From the NCBI GenBank assembly GCA_900546415.1, contig URCY01000042.1, forward strand, positions 1 to 16,818: DNA of 16,818 nucleotides, in the 5' to 3' direction. The notes beneath the pieces were generated by a model. The model saw nothing but the letters and a program-made list of their open reading frames with translations, ran no database searches and was not told the origin of the DNA. Of the stretch, positions 7,775 through 15,400 are shown piece by piece. The position numbers were made by a program, and so were the translations under genes. This DNA is from an uncultured Eubacteriales bacterium. Lineage in GTDB: Bacteria; Bacillota; Clostridia; Oscillospirales; Oscillospiraceae. Positions within the stretch are counted from its first letter, which is position 1; every line of letters starts with the position of its first letter.

Positions 7775-8418
7775 TGCGGGATATTCCGGTTTTTACCGTT
7801 CCGTCGGGCATCGCGACGCTGATCCTGCGGGAAATTCCGCCGCGTGGGGAGGCTTACGTCCTCCTGCGCGGCGTTTTTACCTCGCAGGAGGAGCTGCTGA
7901 CCGAGTGCGCACGGTTTTGCCGCGCGGCCGGGGCGGAGCGGGTCTATTACGGCGGCGCGGACGTTCAAGCGGACGGCGCGGTCTATGCCACGCTGCTGCC
8001 GCGCTCGATCCTGCGCACGGCGCTGCCGCCGACCGGGGCGCTGGCCGTGCCGATCCGACCCGACGAGGCAGACGAATGGCAGCGGCTGTATCGCGAACGC
8101 TTTCGCAGCGTCCCTGCGGCCGCGAGTGTCTGCGACGCGCGCGGCGCCTGCTTCGTGGTCGAAGGCGGACGGCGCATCGGCCTCGGCGCAGTCAGTGGAG
8201 ACACGCTGCGCGCCGTCGCGGCGCTCGAGCGCGGGCGCGGCGCTGACTGCGTCTGCGCATTGGCTGCGCTTGCGCAGGGGGAGCGGCTGCGCCTGACCTG
8301 CGCGGCGGAGAACCGTTCCGCCATGCGCCTTTACGACCGGCTCGGCTTTGACGCCGGTGAGGCCGTCGAGCGCTGGTATGCGTTTTCGGAAAACGGCGCG
8401 GCGAGCTGCCCGCCTTGA
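7774..8418 (+). CDS. GNAT-like N-acetyltransferase with an unrecognised N-terminal half
   Basis: A 214-residue protein starting at an ATG that shares its A with the previous TGA. The C-terminal half looks like a degenerate GNAT domain. Residues 92-112 resemble the start of a GNAT fold, and AENRSAMRLYDRLGF (178-192) matches the conserved motif B region. The usual acetyl-CoA pyrophosphate loop (Q/R-x-x-G-x-G/A) is not evident around 150-170, so catalytic activity is uncertain. The first 90 residues match nothing I recognise, though VYYGGADVQADGAVYATLL suggests a second, degenerate GNAT-like half. Substrate unknown. It is the last gene before a strong terminator. Confidence 0.7.
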   Translation: MRDIPVFTVPSGIATLILREIPPRGEAYVLLRGVFTSQEELLTECARFCRAAGAERVYYGGADVQADGAVYATLLPRSILRTALPPTGALAVPIRPDEADEWQRLYRERFRSVPAAASVCDARGACFVVEGGRRIGLGAVSGDTLRAVAALERGRGADCVCALAALAQGERLRLTCAAENRSAMRLYDRLGFDAGEAVERWYAFSENGAASCPP

Positions 8419-8428
8419 CGGCCAATTG

Positions 8429-8458
8429 TACACCCGTCACGGACGGGTGTATTTTTTT
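8429..8458 (+). terminator. Intrinsic terminator after the GNAT-like gene
   Basis: A perfect 10-bp stem (TACACCCGTC at 8429-8438, GACGGGTGTA at 8442-8451) with a 3-nt ACG loop is followed directly by seven T residues (8452-8458). It lies 10 bp after the stop codon and separates the mre/ECF unit from arcA. Confidence 0.93.
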
Positions 8459-8486
8459 GCAAAAAGCACGATCGAAAAAGCAAAAA

Positions 8487-8504
8487 TCTGTATAATTATA
8501 TAAA
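8487..8504. promoter_or_regulatory. ArgR/AhrC operator (ARG box)
   Basis: The 18 bases match the ARG box consensus TNTGNATWWWWATNCANA at every defined position but one (T instead of C at 8501). It is centred about 110 bp upstream of the predicted arcA start of transcription. Arginine-responsive ArgR/AhrC proteins activate arc operons from upstream sites in several Firmicutes, so activation by arginine is a reasonable inference. Confidence 0.6.
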
Positions 8505-8524
8505 ATTCGTTTTTTGACGTTAAT

Positions 8525-8545
8525 ATTCATGAATCAAAAGGAAAT
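8525..8545. promoter_or_regulatory. Second, weaker ARG-box-like site
   Basis: The palindrome ATTCATGAAT (8525-8534) joins two ARG half-sites head to head. Read from 8528, CATGAATCAAAAGGAAAT agrees with the Bacillus-type box CATGAATAAAAATGCAAG at 14 of 18 positions. It is centred near -70, between the stronger box and the promoter. The second half-site is poor. Confidence 0.35.
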
Positions 8546-8570
8546 CGGCACAGAAAGTTTGAAAAATGCG

Positions 8571-8599
8571 TTGTATTTTTCCACTTTTTGTGATATACT
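8571..8599 (+). promoter_or_regulatory. Promoter of arcA
   Basis: The -10 TATACT (8594-8599) is extended by TG at 8591-8592. The -35 region is TTGTAT (8571-8576) with a 17-bp spacer. Only its TTG matches consensus, which fits a promoter that needs an activator. Transcription should begin near 8606, giving a 62-nt leader. Confidence 0.8.
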
Positions 8600-8667
8600 G
8601 GTTTCCAGAGAAACAGACCCGAGATCGGAAACGACTGCGGCGATCTTGGGCGACAGGAGGGGTTTGC

Positions 8668-9894
8668 GTGTCCATTCAGATCAAAAGCGAGATCATGCCG
8701 TTGAAGCGCGTCCTGCTGCACCGCCCCGGTGCGGAGCTGGAGCAGCTCGTTCCGAACGCGCTGGAGCGCCTGCTGTTTGACGACATCCCCTATCTGCGCG
8801 GCGCGCAGAAGGAGCACGACGCCTTCGCCCAGACGCTGCGCGACAACGGCGTCGAGGTGGTCTACCTCTCCGAGCTGACGGCGCAGACGCTGGCGCAGGA
8901 CGAGCGCCTGAAGGAGCAATTCGTCACCGATTTCATCAATTGCAGCGGCTGCACGGCCATGAGCTACCGCGAGGCGCTGACGGAGCTGCTGCTCTCGCTG
9001 CCGAGCGAGACGGCGCTGGTCGAGAAGACCATGACCGGCGTGCGCTTTGACGAGCTGCCCTTCCACGGCCGTCAGAGTCTGGCCTCCCTGCGCGGCGACC
9101 GGATGCACTTCGTGCTCGATCCGATCCCGAATCTGTATTTCACGCGCGACCCCTTTGCCAGCATCGGACATGGCGTTTCCGTCCACCGGATGTATTCCGT
9201 CACGCGCAACCGCGAGACGATCTTCGGGGACTATATCCTGCGCTATCACCCGGATTATGCCGGAAGGGTGCCGTTTTATTACACGCCCGGCGAGCCGTTC
9301 GCGATCGAGGGCGGCGACATCCTGAACCTCAGCGCCGATACCATCGCCGTCGGCATCTCTCAGCGCACGATGCCCGAGGCCGTCGAGCGCCTTGCGCGCA
9401 ATATTTTCCGCGACCCGAACGCCGAGATCCGCCGGGTGCTGGCGTTTGACATCCCGAGCCAGCGCGCCTTTATGCATCTGGACACCGTCCTGACGCAGAT
9501 CGACACCGACAAATTTCTGGTTCATCCGTCCATTCTCGATCAGGTGCGCATCTATGAGCTGACGCCCGGCAGGCAGGGCGTGCCCGAGGCACGCGCGCTC
9601 GAGCAGAGCGTCGGGCAGGCGCTGGCCGAGGCCGTGGGCGTCGAGCGGGTCAAGCTGCTGCGCTGCGGCGGCGGCGACAGCATCGCGGCACAGCGCGAGC
9701 AGTGGAACGACGGCTCGAACGCGCTGTGCATCCGTCCGGGCACGGTCATCGCCTATGACCGCAACTATGTCACCAACCAGCTTATGGAGGACGAGGGCGT
9801 GCAGGTTCTGCGTATCCCCAGCGGCGAGCTGAGCCGCGGGCGCGGCGGCCCGCGCTGCATGAGTATGCCGCTCGTCCGGGCCGAAAGGCTTTGA
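8668..9894 (+). CDS. arcA: Arginine deiminase
   Basis: A 408-residue enzyme that hydrolyses L-arginine to L-citrulline and ammonia in the cytoplasm, the first step of the arginine deiminase pathway. The GTG at 8668 is chosen because AGGAGGGG (8655-8662) sits 5 nt upstream, and because starting further upstream would add 34 non-homologous residues. Catalytic residues align by motif with known deiminases: Asp161 in FTRDP, Glu214 in IEGGD, His270 and Asp272 in HLDT, and the nucleophile Cys397 in RGGPRCMSMP. Length is normal. It has its own promoter with upstream ARG boxes. The expected partners arcB, arcC and arcD are absent from the window. Confidence 0.97.
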   Translation: MSIQIKSEIMPLKRVLLHRPGAELEQLVPNALERLLFDDIPYLRGAQKEHDAFAQTLRDNGVEVVYLSELTAQTLAQDERLKEQFVTDFINCSGCTAMSYREALTELLLSLPSETALVEKTMTGVRFDELPFHGRQSLASLRGDRMHFVLDPIPNLYFTRDPFASIGHGVSVHRMYSVTRNRETIFGDYILRYHPDYAGRVPFYYTPGEPFAIEGGDILNLSADTIAVGISQRTMPEAVERLARNIFRDPNAEIRRVLAFDIPSQRAFMHLDTVLTQIDTDKFLVHPSILDQVRIYELTPGRQGVPEARALEQSVGQALAEAVGVERVKLLRCGGGDSIAAQREQWNDGSNALCIRPGTVIAYDRNYVTNQLMEDEGVQVLRIPSGELSRGRGGPRCMSMPLVRAERL

Positions 9895-9922
9895 GCCTTC
9901 ACACGAATCGGAGGGAAACACC

Positions 9923-10201
9923 GTGGTTCAGCACATTGTGATGTGGAAATTCAAGGAGGGCGCCGACCCGTCGGAGTTCCTCGACCGCCTTGCGGCGCTC
10001 GAGGGCGTGATCCCGCAGCTCCGCGCCATGCAGGTGCGCCGCACGCTCACGCCCGGCACGGGCTTCGACGCCGCGCTCGTGGCCGACTTCGACTCGCTTG
10101 AGGACGTCGCGGCTTACAAAAACGACCCGCGCCATCTGGCCGTCTCGGCGCTCTGCAAGGCCATCCGCACGGAGCGCTGCGCGATCGACATCGAGGCGTG
10201 A
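9923..10201 (+). CDS. Dabb-domain (stress-responsive alpha/beta barrel) protein
   Basis: A 92-residue small protein of the Dabb family, which forms dimeric ferredoxin-like barrels. It opens with VQHIVMWKFKEG (2-13), has FDAALVADFDSLEDVAAY (48-65) and then the conserved NDPRH (67-71). Members range from stress proteins to small-molecule-binding or cyclase enzymes, and the role here is unknown. The GTG at 9923 is preceded by GGAGGG (9910-9915) with 7-nt spacing. It lies 28 bp after arcA and overlaps the next gene by 4 bp, so it is probably in the arcA transcript. Confidence 0.9.
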   Translation: MVQHIVMWKFKEGADPSEFLDRLAALEGVIPQLRAMQVRRTLTPGTGFDAALVADFDSLEDVAAYKNDPRHLAVSALCKAIRTERCAIDIEA

Positions 10202-10473
10202 AGCAGTGGTGCGTTTATATCCTGCGCTGCGCCGACGGCACGCTATACACCGGCTCGACCGATGACTTTCCGCGCCGCCTTGCCGCCCACAGCAGCGGGC
10301 GCGGCGCAAAATATACGCGCGGACGCGGGCCGCTTGAGCCGGTCTATCGCGAGGACTGCGCCGACCGAAGCGCGGCGCTGCGCCGGGAGGCGGCGATCAA
10401 GCGCCTGACCCGCGCGCAAAAGCTGGCGCTCGCAGAGGGCGCGGCTGCCGATCAAACGGCGCGAAACGGCTGA
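10198..10473 (+). CDS. GIY-YIG nuclease-family protein (YhbQ/YazA type)
   Basis: A 91-residue stand-alone GIY-YIG domain. VYILRC (6-11) replaces GIY and YTGST (17-21) replaces YIG. Arg27, His31 and GRGAKYTRGRGPLEPVY (34-50) follow the pattern of the UPF0213/YhbQ group, and Glu64 in RREAAIKRL is the likely metal ligand. Members are DNA-cleaving or DNA-repair-associated proteins; the cellular role is poorly defined. Start is a GTG that overlaps the preceding stop (GTGA), suggesting translational coupling. The stop codon lies in the loop of the downstream hairpin. Confidence 0.93.
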   Translation: MKQWCVYILRCADGTLYTGSTDDFPRRLAAHSSGRGAKYTRGRGPLEPVYREDCADRSAALRREAAIKRLTRAQKLALAEGAAADQTARNG

Positions 10474-10507
10474 TTTTTTGCCAGTTTTGCGCCGTTTGCC
10501 GCTTTTT
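10441..10507 (+). terminator. Probable intrinsic terminator after the GIY-YIG gene
   Basis: CAAACGGCGCGAAA (10453-10466) pairs with TTTTGCGCCGTTTG (10485-10498) over 14 positions with one G-T wobble. GCGGC (10441-10445) and GCCGC (10498-10502) could extend the base, competing for G10498. Five T residues follow (10503-10507). The structure spans the stop codon of the GIY-YIG gene. The 18-nt loop is large, which lowers confidence. Confidence 0.55.
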
Positions 10508-10564
10508 GACGAAAAACAGGGGAGAATTTTGCGGGAATTTGGCGGAATTCTTCTGCAAAAGCGG

Positions 10565-10592
10565 TGGACAAACAAAAAATATCTGTTATAAT
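10565..10592 (+). promoter_or_regulatory. Strong promoter of the prs-pth-mfd unit or its leader RNA
   Basis: The -35 is TGGACA (10565-10570, 5/6). The -10 is a perfect TATAAT (10587-10592) extended by TG at 10584-10585. The spacer is 16 bp. Transcription should begin near 10599, about 225 nt before the prs start codon. Confidence 0.87.
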
Positions 10593-10625
10593 AAACTTGC
10601 AATAACCGAAAGGGGCGTGAGGGCA

Positions 10626-10760
10626 ATGGAACGGCGAGTGCTGTGCGGCGTGGCCGCAGCGGAACGCGCGGTTTTTTTGCGCCTGAGCGCCGTTTGGATG
10701 AAGTCTGCTCGCGTGGCTGCCGGGATCGATCCGACAGCGGTGTCGGGCGCTTCTTTTTGA
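10626..10760 (+). CDS. Possible 44-codon leader ORF upstream of prs
   Basis: An ATG ORF of 44 codons lies inside the prs leader, with AAGGGG (10610-10615) 10 nt upstream and GAGGG (10619-10623) only 2 nt upstream. Its TGA (10758-10760) overlaps the last T of the T tract after the 10731-10746 hairpin. The peptide (MERRVLCGVAAAERAVF and onward) has no recognised domain and no run of a single amino acid as in classical leader peptides. A ribosome translating its end would cover the hairpin. It could equally be a chance ORF within an RNA. Confidence 0.2.
   Translation: MERRVLCGVAAAERAVFLRLSAVWMKSARVAAGIDPTAVSGASF
10731..10758 (+). terminator. Terminator-like hairpin within the prs leader
   Basis: CCGACA (10731-10736) pairs perfectly with TGTCGG (10741-10746) around GCGG, followed by GCGCTTCTTTTT with five consecutive T residues at 10754-10758. 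The T tract starts several bases after the stem, so termination may be partial, as expected for an attenuator. Confidence 0.5.
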
Positions 10761-10824
10761 CCGGCCGCCGACGCGGCGGCGCATTATAAAGAGCGTTTGG
10801 CTCGGAAAAACAGAGGTACTTCGA

Positions 10825-11790
10825 ATGATCGCACACGGCAACCAAATCAAAGTATTCAGTGCCAATTCCAACATGCCCTTCGCGCGCGGAATCTGCTCCG
10901 AGCTGGGGCTGGATCTCGGCGACAGCACCGTCACGGCGTTTGCCGACGGCGAAATCTCCGTTTCGATCAACGAAACGGTGCGCGGCTGCGACGTTTTCGT
11001 CGTGCAGTCCACCTGTAAGCCCGTCAACAACAACCTGATGGAGCTGCTCATCATGATCGACGCGTTCCGCCGCGCCTCGGCCGGCCGCATCACCGCCGTC
11101 ATTCCGTATTTCGGCTATGCCCGGCAGGATCGCAAGGCCAAGGGCCGCGACCCGATCTCGGCCAAGCTCGTCGCCAACCTCATCACGACCGCCGGCGCCA
11201 ACCGCGTGCTGACCATGGACCTGCACGCCGCGCAGATTCAGGGCTTCTTCGACATTCCGCTCGATCACCTGATGGGCAATCCGCTCTTTACCCGCTACTA
11301 TATGTCCAAATTCGACGAGAACGTCTATAACCACGACGATTTCTGCGTCGTCTCGCCCGACATCGGCTCCGTCTCGCGCTCCCGCGCCTTCGCGGCCAAG
11401 GTGCACATGGGTCTGGCCATCGTCGACAAGCGCCGCCAGCGCGCGAATATGTGCGAGGTCATGAACGTCATCGGCGACGTCGAGGGCAAGACCTGCATCC
11501 TCTATGACGACATCGTCGACACCGCCGGATCCCTGTGCAACGCCGCCGAGGCCATCAAGACCATCGGCAAGGCCAAGGCCGTCTATGCCTGCGCCACGCA
11601 CGGCGTGCTCTCCGGCCCGGCGCTCGAGCGCATCGAAAACAGCTGCATCGAGGAGCTGGTGCTGCTCAACACGATCCCGCCCGTCGCGGGCTACACCGGC
11701 AAGAAGATCCACTATCTCGACGCCGCGCCGACCTTTGCCAAGGCCATTACGCGCATCTATAACGAGACGTCGATCTCGAGCCTGTTCTGA
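10825..11790 (+). CDS. prs: Ribose-phosphate pyrophosphokinase (PRPP synthetase)
   Basis: A 321-residue cytoplasmic enzyme transferring pyrophosphate from ATP to ribose 5-phosphate to make PRPP for nucleotides, histidine, tryptophan and NAD. Motifs in order are FADGEI (39-44), YFGYARQDRK (95-104), DLHAAQIQGFFD (132-143) with metal ligand His134, the flexible-loop DKRRQRA (201-207), and the PRPP-binding YDDIVDTAGSL (227-237). The loop that is usually SPDxGGVxRAR reads SPDIGSVSRSR (177-187), a modest deviation. AGAGG about 9 nt upstream supports the ATG at 10825. The gene is the first of prs-pth-mfd and lies behind a long structured leader. Its TGA overlaps the pth ATG by one base. Confidence 0.97.
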   Translation: MIAHGNQIKVFSANSNMPFARGICSELGLDLGDSTVTAFADGEISVSINETVRGCDVFVVQSTCKPVNNNLMELLIMIDAFRRASAGRITAVIPYFGYARQDRKAKGRDPISAKLVANLITTAGANRVLTMDLHAAQIQGFFDIPLDHLMGNPLFTRYYMSKFDENVYNHDDFCVVSPDIGSVSRSRAFAAKVHMGLAIVDKRRQRANMCEVMNVIGDVEGKTCILYDDIVDTAGSLCNAAEAIKTIGKAKAVYACATHGVLSGPALERIENSCIEELVLLNTIPPVAGYTGKKIHYLDAAPTFAKAITRIYNETSISSLF

Positions 11791-12389
11791 TGCTGCTGAG
11801 AAAGCCCTCCTGCGATTGGCTGATCGTCGGCCTCGGCAACCCCGGCGACAACTATGCCCGCACAAGGCATAACGTCGGCTTCCGCGCCGTCGACCGGCTG
11901 GCCGAGCGTCTCGGCACGAGGCTCGACCGCGCGAAATTCCGCGGGCTTTACGGGCAGGCGCTCTGGCAGGGACAGAAGCTGATCCTGCTCAAGCCGCAGA
12001 CCTTCATGAACGCCTCCGGCCTGTCCGTGATGGACGCGGCGCGGTTTTACAAGCTGCCGCCGGAGCGCGTGCTGGTGCTGTCCGACGATATTTCGCTGGA
12101 GGTCGGACGTCTGCGTGTGCGCGCGTCCGGCTCGGCCGGTGGCCACAACGGCATCAAGTCGATCATCGGGGCGCTGAATTCCGAGGCGTTCCCGCGCGTG
12201 AAGATCGGCGTGGGCGCGAAGCCCTGCCCGGAATATGAGCTGGCCGACTGGGTGCTCTCGAACTTCAGCGCCTCCGAGGAAAAGCGGCTCGTCCCCGCCC
12301 TCGACGACGCCGGGCTTGCGGCGCTCGAGGTGCTGCAAAACGGCGTTCCGGAGGCCGCGAACCGATTCAACGGCAGGAAACCGGAATAA
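11790..12389 (+). CDS. pth: Peptidyl-tRNA hydrolase
   Basis: A 199-residue enzyme that releases peptides from prematurely dropped peptidyl-tRNAs. Active-site residues are present: Asn17 and His27 in VGLGNPGDNYARTRHNVG (13-30), Asn74 in QTFMNASG (70-77), Asp99 in LSDDISLEVG and Asn120 in GSAGGHNGIKSI (114-125). After Asp99 the usual proline-containing turn (DDLDLPxG) is replaced by DDISLEVG, a small deviation. Start overlaps the prs stop as TGATG, which suggests coupling. Bacillus subtilis has a ctc gene between prs and pth, which is absent here. The 83-bp gap to mfd holds a hairpin. Confidence 0.96.
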   Translation: MLLRKPSCDWLIVGLGNPGDNYARTRHNVGFRAVDRLAERLGTRLDRAKFRGLYGQALWQGQKLILLKPQTFMNASGLSVMDAARFYKLPPERVLVLSDDISLEVGRLRVRASGSAGGHNGIKSIIGALNSEAFPRVKIGVGAKPCPEYELADWVLSNFSASEEKRLVPALDDAGLAALEVLQNGVPEAANRFNGRKPE

Positions 12390-12412
12390 AATGTATAAAG
12401 AGACAAAAATGA

Positions 12413-12440
12413 CGGAAAACGGGCGAAAGCCCGCTTTCCG
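12413..12440 (+). other. GNRA-capped hairpin between pth and mfd
   Basis: CGGAAA (12413-12418) pairs with TTTCCG (12435-12440). After one A-C mismatch, CGGGC (12420-12424) pairs with GCCCG (12429-12433) around a GAAA tetraloop. Only a weak T-rich sequence follows (CTTTCTGCG), so full termination is unlikely. It may be an attenuator, a processing site, or a stability element that sets the level of mfd relative to prs-pth. Confidence 0.45.
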
Positions 12441-12472
12441 CTTTCTGCGTTTGGTGAAAAGGAGGAAGGAAT

Positions 12473-15400
12473 ATGGTTCAGCAGCTGCTTCAGGCGCTGC
12501 ACGCGCTGCCCGACTGGAACGCGCTCTGCGCGGCGCTGCGCAAGAACGAGCCGGTCGGCGTCTCGGGCGCGGCGCAGATCAACCGGTCGCATCTGATCGC
12601 GGCGCTGCAGGAGGAGCTGCGGCGCCCGGCGCTGATCGTCTGTCAGGACGAGATGGCCGCACGCCGCTTGCAGGAGGAGCTGAAGGCCTTCCTCAACGAG
12701 GAATATCCGCTGCTGCCCAGCCGTGATTTGACATTCTACGCGGCGTCTGCGATCTCGCGCGGGTGGGAGCAGCGCCGCCTGAAGCTGCTCTATGCGCTTT
12801 TGACCGCGCCGACGACGGTCATCACGACTTGGGAGGCGCTCTGCCTGCGCACGATGCCGCCGGAGCTGCTGCGCGCCTGCGCCCTGACCGTCACACCCGA
12901 CGCGCCGATCACGCCCGAGGAGCTGATCTTCCGCCTGACGCAGTCGGGCTACAGCCGCTGCACGCTCGTCGAGGGCGTGGGGCAGTTCGCCGTGCGCGGC
13001 GGCATCGTCGACGTTTATTCCCCGGCGCATGAGCAGCCGGTGCGCATCGAATTCTTCGGCGACGAGATCGACGCGATGGGCTTCTTTGATCCCGTCAGCC
13101 AGCGCCGCGTGGAGAACGCGGAGCGCGCCGTGCTGCTGCCCGTTGCAGAGACTCTGCCCCGGCTGCATCCGCAGGGCACGGAGGGTCTGGCCGCCGAGCT
13201 GCGCGGCCTGATCGCGCGGCAGAGGCGCCGCCGCGCGCCGAACGAGGCGCTCATCAAAACGCTGACCGAGGACGCCGAGGCGCTTGAGAGCGGCGTGAGT
13301 TTCTCGGCGGCCGACCGCTATATGGCGCTGATCTATCCGGAGTTCGCCTGCGCAGCGGACTATCTGCCTGCGGACGCGCCGGTCTATTTCTGCGACCACG
13401 GCAATCTGCGCCGCTCGGCCTACCGCTTTACCGAGGAGGAGGGGATGCAGCTCGACAGCCTGCTGCAATCCGGCCTGCTGTGCGGCGAGCTGTGCGAATT
13501 TTCCGGCGGCTGGGAGGATATTTGCGACCGTCTGCGCGGCCACGGGGCGGTCTTTCTCGACTCGTTCCTGGCTGCGGCCTATCCGCGCAGTCTGGAGCCG
13601 AGGCTGCTTGTGAACGTGACGGCCAAGCAGCTTCCGAGCTACGGCGGCAATCTCGACGCCGCCGTGACCGACCTGAGCTTTTATCAGAAAAACGACTTTG
13701 CCTCGCTCGTGCTCTGCGGCAACCGCCGTCGCGGGGAGATCTTAGCGCAGATGCTCCGCGAAAAGGGGCTGAGCGCGTTTCTGGCCTTCCCGCTGGAGAA
13801 GCTGCCGAGGGCCGGGCAGATCCTGCTGACGGACGGGGCGCTGCCCTTCGGCATGGAATACCCCGATCTGCATCTGGCCGTTCTGACCGAGGGGCAGCTC
13901 ATCGCGCCGCAGCAGCCCAAGACCCGCAGGCGCAAGGCCAAGGCGTCCAACCGGCAGAAGCTCGATTCCTTCGCCGACCTTTCGCCGGGCGACCTCATCG
14001 TGCACGAATACCACGGCATCGGCCGCTACGTCGGCATGGAGCAGATGAAGATCGACGGCGCGGTCAAGGACTATGTCAAGATCGCCTATCAGGGCTCGGA
14101 TGTGCTCTATGTCCCGGCGACGCAGCTCGACCTGATCTCCAAATACATCAGCGGCGGCGAGGAGACGGCCGTGCGGCTCAACAAGCTCGGCGGCGACACC
14201 TGGGAGAAGACCAAGACCCGCGCCAAGGCGGCGGCCAAGGAGCTGGCGATCGACCTCATCAAGCTCTACGCCGAGCGCAAGCGGCGCATGGGCTTCGCCT
14301 TCGCGGCCGACAGCCCGTGGCAGGCGGAATTCGAGCAGAATTTCCCCTATGCCGAGACGGACGATCAGCTCCGCTGCATCGAGGAGATCAAAACCGACAT
14401 GGAGGCGCCGCAGCCGATGGATCGCCTGCTCTGCGGCGACGTCGGCTTCGGCAAGACCGAGGTCGCGCTCCGCGCGGCCATGAAGGCGATCCTCGACGGC
14501 AAGCAGGTCGCCATTCTCGTGCCGACGACCGTGCTGGCGCAGCAGCATTATACGACGGCGGTCAACCGCTTCCGGGGCTTCCCGGTGCAGATCGGCGTGC
14601 TGTCGCGCTTCTGCACCCCGGCACAGGTCAAGAAAAACATGGCCGACCTGCGTGCCGGTACGCTCGATCTCATCGTCGGCACGCATAAGCTGCTGCAAAA
14701 GGACGTGCAGTTCCATGATCTCGGCCTGCTGATCGTCGACGAGGAGCAGCGCTTCGGCGTGACGCACAAGGAGAAGCTCAAGGAGCTTTCGCGCGGCGTG
14801 GATGTGCTGACGCTCTCGGCCACGCCGATCCCGCGCACGCTGAACATGGCGCTGTCGGGCATCCGCGATATGTCCACGATTGAGGAGCCGCCGCACGACC
14901 GCTACCCGGTGCAGACCTTTGTGCTCGAGTATGCCGAGCCGGTGCTGATGGACGCCATCCGGCGCGAGCTGGAGCGCGGCGGGCAGGTCTACTTCCTGCA
15001 CAACCGCGTCGAGAGCATCGAGCAGTGCGCCGCGCGCATCAAGAAGGCCTTCCCGGACGTCGAGGTCGGCGTCGCCCACGGAAAAATGGGCGAGGAGGGG
15101 CTGAGCGACGTCATGCAGCGCATGGCCGAGGGCGAGATCCGCATTCTGGTCTGCACGACGATCATCGAGACGGGCATCGACATTCCGAACGTCAACACGC
15201 TCATCATCGAGGATGCCGACAAGCTCGGCCTTGCGCAGCTGCACCAGATTCGCGGCCGCGTCGGCCGCAGCAGCCGCCACGCCTTTGCATATCTGACCTT
15301 CCGACGGGGTAAAGTATTGACGGAGGTCGCCGAAAAGCGGCTGAACGCCATTCGCGACTATGCCGAGTTCGGCTCGGGCTTCAAGATCGCGATGCGCGAC

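Larger units (their letters stand above)
10599..10824 (+). promoter_or_regulatory. Long structured leader of prs, possible attenuator or small RNA
   Basis: About 225 nt separate the start of transcription from prs. Visible structures are ACGGCG (10631-10636) pairing with CGCCGT (10688-10693), enclosing hairpin TGCGGC-GTG-GCCGCA (10644-10658); a seven-T tract (10672-10678); a terminator-like hairpin (10731-10758); and hairpin GCCGCCG-ACG-CGGCGGC (10764-10780). It does not resemble the PRPP/ykkC, T-box, 6S or SRP RNAs that I know. Either transcription is attenuated before prs or a separate RNA of about 160 nt is made. Confidence 0.5.

Noticed and set aside
8514..8545. Alternative arcA promoter using TTGACG at 8514-8519
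   Set aside because: No -10-like hexamer lies 16-18 bp downstream. The extended -10 at 8594-8599 is far better.
10757..10790. Second promoter directly upstream of prs (TTGACC and TATAAA)
   Set aside because: The hexamers are 22 bp apart, which is too far, and no other -35 fits the TATAAA at 10785-10790. A weak start here cannot be excluded.
10243..11865. Minus-strand open frame of 540 codons opposite prs and the GIY-YIG gene
   Set aside because: It runs through two clear genes, a promoter and terminator hairpins on the other strand, and has no known domain.
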